Shown here: positions 3,593-7,480 of the stretch, piece by piece
How the letters are laid out: each line of letters starts with the position of its first letter
How positions within the stretch are numbered: position 1 is the stretch's first letter
Assembly (NCBI GenBank): GCA_913056285.1
Contig: CAJXNE010000104.1
Location: 1 to 7,480, forward strand
Direction: 5' to 3'
Length of the DNA stretch: 7,480 nucleotides
Source: an uncultured Zetaproteobacteria bacterium
GTDB taxonomy: Bacteria; Pseudomonadota; Zetaproteobacteria; Mariprofundales; Mariprofundaceae
Notes under the pieces: generated by a model
Seen by the model: only the letters and a program-made list of their open reading frames with translations
The model's database searches: none
What the model was told of the DNA's origin: nothing
Position numbers and translations under genes: made by a program

Positions 3593-5671
3593 GTGGCTCG
3601 TAAGACACCGTTAGAACGTGTGCGCAATATCGGCATTATGGCTCATATTGACGCTGGTAAAACAACAACGACTGAGCGCGTCCTTTTCTATACAGGCGTC
3701 AGTCACAAGATTGGTGAAGTGCATGACGGCGCTGCTACCATGGACTGGATGGAGCAGGAGCAGGAGCGTGGCATCACGATCACTTCCGCAGCAACCACCT
3801 GTACCTGGGAAGATCATCAAATTAATATTATCGACACCCCCGGCCATGTGGATTTTACCATTGAAGTAGAGCGTTCCTTGCGCGTACTTGATGGCGCTGT
3901 AGGTGTGTTCTGTGCCGTTGGTGGCGTGCAGCCGCAGTCTGAAACGGTTTGGCGTCAGGCTGACCGTTACAGTGTCCCCCGTATTGCTTTTGTAAACAAG
4001 ATGGACAGGACTGGTGCGGATTTCTTCAATGTGGTTGAGGAGATTCGTGATCGACTGGGTCATAATGCTGTCGCATTAAATATTCCAATCGGTGCAGAAG
4101 AAGATTTCCAGGGTGTTGTTGATCTGGTTTCCATGAAAGCTATTGTCTGGAAAGACGAAGCTATGGGCTCGATGTACGACGTTACCGACATTCCGGATGA
4201 TTTGCAGGAAATTGCTGAAGAACGTCGCGAAATGCTGCTTGATGCCGTGCTGGTTAACGATGAAGATCTGATGATGGCCTATCTGGAAGGCGAAGAGATT
4301 GATCAGGCTGCACTGAAAGCATGTATTCGCAAATCTGTACTGGATATCTCTGTGATTCCTGTACTGGCTGGTACAGCCTTTAAGAATAAAGGCGTGCAGA
4401 CATTGCTGGATGCTGTGGTTGATTATATGCCTGCGCCGGTTGACGTGCCTGCAATCAAGGGCGTGCATCCTGATACGGATGAAGATGATGAACGTAAATC
4501 TTCTGATGACGAGCCTTTTTCAGCCCTGGCTTTTAAAGTTATGACCGACCCGTTCGTCGGTACCCTGACCTTCTTCCGCGTCTATTCCGGCGTTGCTGAG
4601 GCAGGTTCTTATATTATTAACTCGACCAAGAGCAGAAAAGAGCGTCTGGGTCGTATTCTGCTGATGCATGCTAATGAGCGTTCAGAAATCAAGGAAGTGC
4701 GTGCCGGTGATATCGCTTCGGCTGTGGGTCTGAAGGCCACCACAACCGGAGATACGCTGTGCACCCCTGATGCGCCGATTATTCTGGAGCGCATGGAATT
4801 CCCTGAGCCGGTTATTTCGGTTGCAATTGAGCCGAAGACCAAGGCCGACCAGGAAAAGATGGGCGTGGCACTGGGTCGTCTGGCTGCAGAAGATCCTTCA
4901 TTCCGTGTGCGTACTGATGATGAAACCGGTCAAACTATTATCTCCGGTATGGGCGAGTTGCATCTGGAGATTCTGGTGGATCGCATGCGTCGGGAATTCA
5001 ATGTGGAAGCCAATGTTGGTAAGCCACAGGTAGCCTATCGTGAAACGATTCGAGCCAAAACCAAGGCGGAAGGCAAGTTTGTGCGTCAGTCCGGTGGTCG
5101 CGGTCAGTACGGTCATTGCTGGCTGGAAATCGAGCCTATGGAAGCTGGTAGTGGTTTCGAGTTCGTCGATGAGATTACCGGCGGCTCCATTCCACGTGAA
5201 TATATTCCAGCCGTGGGCAAAGGTTGCGAAGAGGCTATGGCCAATGGCGTGTTGGCCGGCTATCCGATGGTGGATATCAAAGCGACCGTCGTTGACGGTT
5301 CCTATCATGATGTCGACTCCAATGAGATGGCATTCAAGGTGGCCGGTTCCATGGGCTTTCGCGCCGGTTGTGCGCAGGCTAGTCCGGTCATTCTTGAGCC
5401 GATGATGGAAGTTGAAGTGGTTACGCCTGAAGATTATATGGGCGATATCGTGGGTGACTTGAATCGTCGCCGTGGCCGCGTACTGGGCATGGAAGATCGT
5501 CATGGCGCCAAAGTTATTGAGTCTGAAGTGCCTTTGAGCGAAATGTTCGGTTATTCGACCAATGTGCGCTCGATGTCACAGGGACGCGCCACATACACCA
5601 TGCAGTTTAAACATTATGAAGAAGTTCCAAAGAATATCGCGTTGGAAATCATCGCGGCAGTTAAAGGCTAG
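3593..5671 (+). CDS. fusA: Translation elongation factor G (EF-G)
   Basis: EF-G is the GTPase that moves tRNA and mRNA after peptide transfer and, with RRF, recycles ribosomes. The 692 residues cover all domains. The G-domain motifs are AHIDAGKT at 17-24, RGITITSA from 59, DTPGHVDF at 81-88 with His85 in the catalytic position, and NKMD at 135-138. The G5 loop reads AGTAFKNKG, slightly unlike the more common GSAFKNKG. Domain IV-V blocks such as YGHCWLEIEP and the GSYHDVDSNEMAFK tip loop are intact. I chose GTG 3593 (M-A-R-K-T-P-L-E-R) because EF-G proteins begin MAR-x-TP and AAGGAG (3580-3585) lies 7 nt upstream; the ATG at 3572 and TTG at 3569 would add 7 or 8 unconserved residues. The stop is 11 nt before tuf, whose Shine-Dalgarno starts on the last base of this stop codon. 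Confidence 0.98.
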   Translation: MARKTPLERVRNIGIMAHIDAGKTTTTERVLFYTGVSHKIGEVHDGAATMDWMEQEQERGITITSAATTCTWEDHQINIIDTPGHVDFTIEVERSLRVLDGAVGVFCAVGGVQPQSETVWRQADRYSVPRIAFVNKMDRTGADFFNVVEEIRDRLGHNAVALNIPIGAEEDFQGVVDLVSMKAIVWKDEAMGSMYDVTDIPDDLQEIAEERREMLLDAVLVNDEDLMMAYLEGEEIDQAALKACIRKSVLDISVIPVLAGTAFKNKGVQTLLDAVVDYMPAPVDVPAIKGVHPDTDEDDERKSSDDEPFSALAFKVMTDPFVGTLTFFRVYSGVAEAGSYIINSTKSRKERLGRILLMHANERSEIKEVRAGDIASAVGLKATTTGDTLCTPDAPIILERMEFPEPVISVAIEPKTKADQEKMGVALGRLAAEDPSFRVRTDDETGQTIISGMGELHLEILVDRMRREFNVEANVGKPQVAYRETIRAKTKAEGKFVRQSGGRGQYGHCWLEIEPMEAGSGFEFVDEITGGSIPREYIPAVGKGCEEAMANGVLAGYPMVDIKATVVDGSYHDVDSNEMAFKVAGSMGFRAGCAQASPVILEPMMEVEVVTPEDYMGDIVGDLNRRRGRVLGMEDRHGAKVIESEVPLSEMFGYSTNVRSMSQGRATYTMQFKHYEEVPKNIALEIIAAVKG

Positions 5672-5682
5672 AGGAGTTACAG

Positions 5683-6873
5683 ATGGCAAAGGAAAAGTAC
5701 GAGCGCACCAAACCGCACGTTAACATTGGCACCATTGGTCACGTTGACCATGGCAAGACGACGTTGACAGCTGCGATCACCAAGGTTCTGGCAGAGACAG
5801 GCGGAGCAGATTTCAAGGATTACGGCGATATTGATGGGGCTCCTGAAGAGCGTGAGCGCGGTATTACCATTGCAACTGCCCACGTTGAATATGAGACAGA
5901 AGCACGTCACTACGCTCATGTGGATTGCCCTGGCCATGCCGATTATGTGAAGAATATGATTACCGGCGCAGCTCAGATGGATGGTGGTATTCTGGTTGTA
6001 TCCGCTGCTGATGGCCCGATGCCTCAGACCCGCGAGCATGTACTGTTGGCGCGTCAGGTAAACGTACCTCACCTGGTTGTTTATTTAAACAAGGCCGACA
6101 TGGTTGATGATGAAGAGCTGCTGGAACTGGTTGAAATGGAAGTTCGCGAACTGCTGGACTCCTACGATTTCCCGGGAGATGACACCCCGATCATTATCGG
6201 TTCTGCGCTGAAGGCTCTGGAAGGAGATACATCCGATATTGGTGCTGGCTCCATTCATAAATTGATGGACGCTGTGGATTCATTCATCCCGACCCCGGAT
6301 CGTCCTGTGGATAAACCATTCCTGATGCCGATTGAGGATATTTTTTCGATCTCCGGTCGCGGTACTGTGGCAACCGGTCGTGTTGAGCAGGGCGTGATTA
6401 AGGTTGGTGAAGAGATTGAAATTGTCGGTATTAGAGATACTGCCGTCAGTACCTGTACAGGTGTGGAGATGTTCCACAAGTTGCTGGATCAGGGCGAAGC
6501 AGGCGACAACGTCGGCGTGCTGCTGCGTGGCACCAAACGTGAAGATATTGAGCGTGGTCAGGTTCTGGCTAAGCCGGGTTCAATCACACCGCACACCAGC
6601 TTCAAGGCTGAAGCGTATATTCTGAACAAGGAAGAGGGTGGTCGTCATACACCGTTCTTCAATGGCTATCGTCCGCAGTTTTACTTCCGTACCACGGACG
6701 TAACCGGATCAGTCACTTTGCCGGAAGGTACAGAAATGGTGATGCCTGGCGATAACATTTCGATGACTGTTGAGCTGATTACGCCCATCGCCATGGATAA
6801 GGAACTGCGTTTCGCAATTCGCGAAGGCGGTCGCACGGTCGGCGCTGGCGTCGTTACCGACATTAGTAAGTAA
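5683..6873 (+). CDS. tuf: Translation elongation factor Tu (EF-Tu)
   Basis: EF-Tu carries aminoacyl-tRNA to the ribosomal A site as a ternary complex with GTP. The 396 residues match the family length (E. coli 394). G-domain motifs are GHVDHGKT at 19-26, RGITI at 59-63 with Thr62, DCPGH at 81-85 with catalytic His85, NKAD at 136-139, and SAL at 174-176. Domain II (RGTVATGRVE) and domain III up to GGRTVGAGVV are complete. The Gln-Val-Asn-Val-Pro segment near 125 and the C-terminal VGAG segment, where kirromycin-resistance changes map, look wild type. GAGGAG (5671-5676) lies 6 nt before the ATG. Many proteobacteria carry a second tuf copy near rpoBC; whether this genome does cannot be told here, so I leave the symbol as tuf. 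Confidence 0.99.
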   Translation: MAKEKYERTKPHVNIGTIGHVDHGKTTLTAAITKVLAETGGADFKDYGDIDGAPEERERGITIATAHVEYETEARHYAHVDCPGHADYVKNMITGAAQMDGGILVVSAADGPMPQTREHVLLARQVNVPHLVVYLNKADMVDDEELLELVEMEVRELLDSYDFPGDDTPIIIGSALKALEGDTSDIGAGSIHKLMDAVDSFIPTPDRPVDKPFLMPIEDIFSISGRGTVATGRVEQGVIKVGEEIEIVGIRDTAVSTCTGVEMFHKLLDQGEAGDNVGVLLRGTKREDIERGQVLAKPGSITPHTSFKAEAYILNKEEGGRHTPFFNGYRPQFYFRTTDVTGSVTLPEGTEMVMPGDNISMTVELITPIAMDKELRFAIREGGRTVGAGVVTDISK

Positions 6874-6888
6874 GATAGGGGACCATAC

Positions 6889-7197
6889 GTGGCAACTCAA
6901 AGTATTCGTATACGTCTGAAAGCTTTCGATCATCGCATTCTTGATAAGAGTGCGGCTGATATCGTAGCTACAGCAAAACGCACTGGTGCTGAAGTGCGCG
7001 GGCCAATTCCGATTCCTACCCGGATTCGTAAGTTCTGCGTCATCAAATCACCGCATAAATATAAGGATTCTCGTGAACAGTTCGAAATCCGTACGCACAA
7101 GCGTTTGCTGGACATTAACAAACCGACTCCACAAACGGTGGACGCGCTGATGAAGCTCGACCTGCCGTCCGGCGTGGACGTCGAGATCAAGCTGTAA
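6889..7197 (+). CDS. rpsJ: 30S ribosomal protein S10 (NusE)
   Basis: S10 belongs to the 30S head and also acts as NusE, pairing with NusB on boxA RNA during antitermination. The 102 residues have the usual length (E. coli 103). The IRIRLKAFDHR start at 6-16, AKRTGAEVRGPIPIPTR at 29-45 and EIRTHKRLLDI at 66-76 are typical. The long ribosome-embedded loop spans roughly residues 46-65. The start is GTG 6889, fixed by AGGGGA (6877-6882) 6 nt upstream and by the family N-terminus. Only 15 nt separate it from the tuf stop, so there is no room for the long S10 leader through which L4 regulates this gene set in E. coli. It is probably co-transcribed with tuf. Confidence 0.98.
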   Translation: MATQSIRIRLKAFDHRILDKSAADIVATAKRTGAEVRGPIPIPTRIRKFCVIKSPHKYKDSREQFEIRTHKRLLDINKPTPQTVDALMKLDLPSGVDVEIKL

Positions 7198-7210
7198 GCG
7201 GGAGATAGGC

Positions 7211-7480
7211 ATGAGTGTTGGATTAGTTGCCCGTAAAGCGGGTATGACTCAGATTTTTACAGAAGATGGCAATGCTGTCGCTGTAACCGTGCTGAATGTT
7301 GAACCTTGTACAGTGATTGCACGCCGCAGTGCTGATAAAGACGGTTATGACGCAGTTCAGGTTGGCTTTGGTAAAGCAAAACGTGTGAACTCACGCGCCA
7401 TGCAGGGTTATTTCGCCAAGCAGGGTCAGGAAGTCACTGGCGGTCTGAAAGAATTCCGTGTCGCTGCTGATGCTGAGTAT
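7211..7480 (+). CDS. rplC: 50S ribosomal protein L3, 3' end outside window
   Basis: L3 is an early-binding protein of 23S rRNA near the peptidyl-transferase centre. Exactly 90 codons are visible of the roughly 205-210 expected. The N-terminus MSVGLVARKAGMTQIFTEDG is the family signature, followed by AVAVTVLNVEPCTVI and GYDAVQVGFG, then the FAKQGQEVTGGLKEFRV segment. GGGAG (7200-7204) lies 6 nt before the ATG. It follows rpsJ by 13 nt, the usual S10-operon order, and rplD should follow. The internal loop where linezolid and tiamulin resistance changes map lies outside the window. Confidence 0.97.
   Translation, partial: MSVGLVARKAGMTQIFTEDGNAVAVTVLNVEPCTVIARRSADKDGYDAVQVGFGKAKRVNSRAMQGYFAKQGQEVTGGLKEFRVAADAEY

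Noticed and set aside
4898..5503. Antisense open frame of 201 codons inside fusA
   Set aside because: It lies wholly opposite the conserved EF-G frame and has a low-complexity His/Thr-rich composition typical of a shadow frame.
5764..5769. TTGACA inside tuf as an internal promoter
   Set aside because: No -10-like hexamer at 15-19 bp downstream; the bases encode conserved EF-Tu residues.

Overview
The window is proteobacterial chromosomal DNA read almost entirely on the + strand. It holds the 3' part of a proton-translocating transhydrogenase gene (pntB), a vapBC toxin-antitoxin pair, a roughly 600-base gene-free stretch rich in inverted repeats, and then the start of the main ribosomal-protein/elongation-factor cluster: rpsL, rpsG, fusA, tuf, rpsJ and the first 90 codons of rplC. 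The conserved proteins are of proteobacterial type. The exact lineage cannot be fixed by eye; a zetaproteobacterium or an early-branching gamma-like lineage is my guess only.

Layout. Bases 1-1265 are pntB, with about 46 N-terminal residues outside the window. Bases 1286-1989 are vapBC with a symmetric operator/promoter in front. Bases 1990-2540 carry a hairpin followed by six Ts (2019-2055), two small hairpins (2102-2152), a 160-bp imperfect palindrome that may be a small non-autonomous mobile element (2165-2324), and a promoter region for rpsL (2486-2539). From 2612 onward the genes are tightly packed. The gaps are 17 nt (rpsL-rpsG), 121 nt (rpsG-fusA), 11 nt (fusA-tuf), 15 nt (tuf-rpsJ) and 13 nt (rpsJ-rplC).

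How the genes work together. S12 and S7 belong to the 30S decoding and head regions. EF-G and EF-Tu drive translocation and aminoacyl-tRNA delivery. S10 and L3 begin the S10 gene set. The str and S10 gene sets run on without a visible break, so one long transcript is likely, with an extra internal promoter before fusA. rpoBC is not directly upstream of rpsL; the cluster has its own promoter (TTGACA-17-TATGGT) with a GC-rich discriminator and a boxA-like element in the leader.

The main points for a second look are: a motif CA(T/G)TAAAAG present as a tandem pair at both the rpsL and the fusA promoter; the boxA-like site in the rpsL leader; the four-half-site symmetric vapBC operator; the 160-bp palindromic element with 4-bp flanking direct repeats; and the absence of the usual long rpsL-rpsG spacer, where S7 acts in E. 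coli. None of these amounts to a demonstrated new system.
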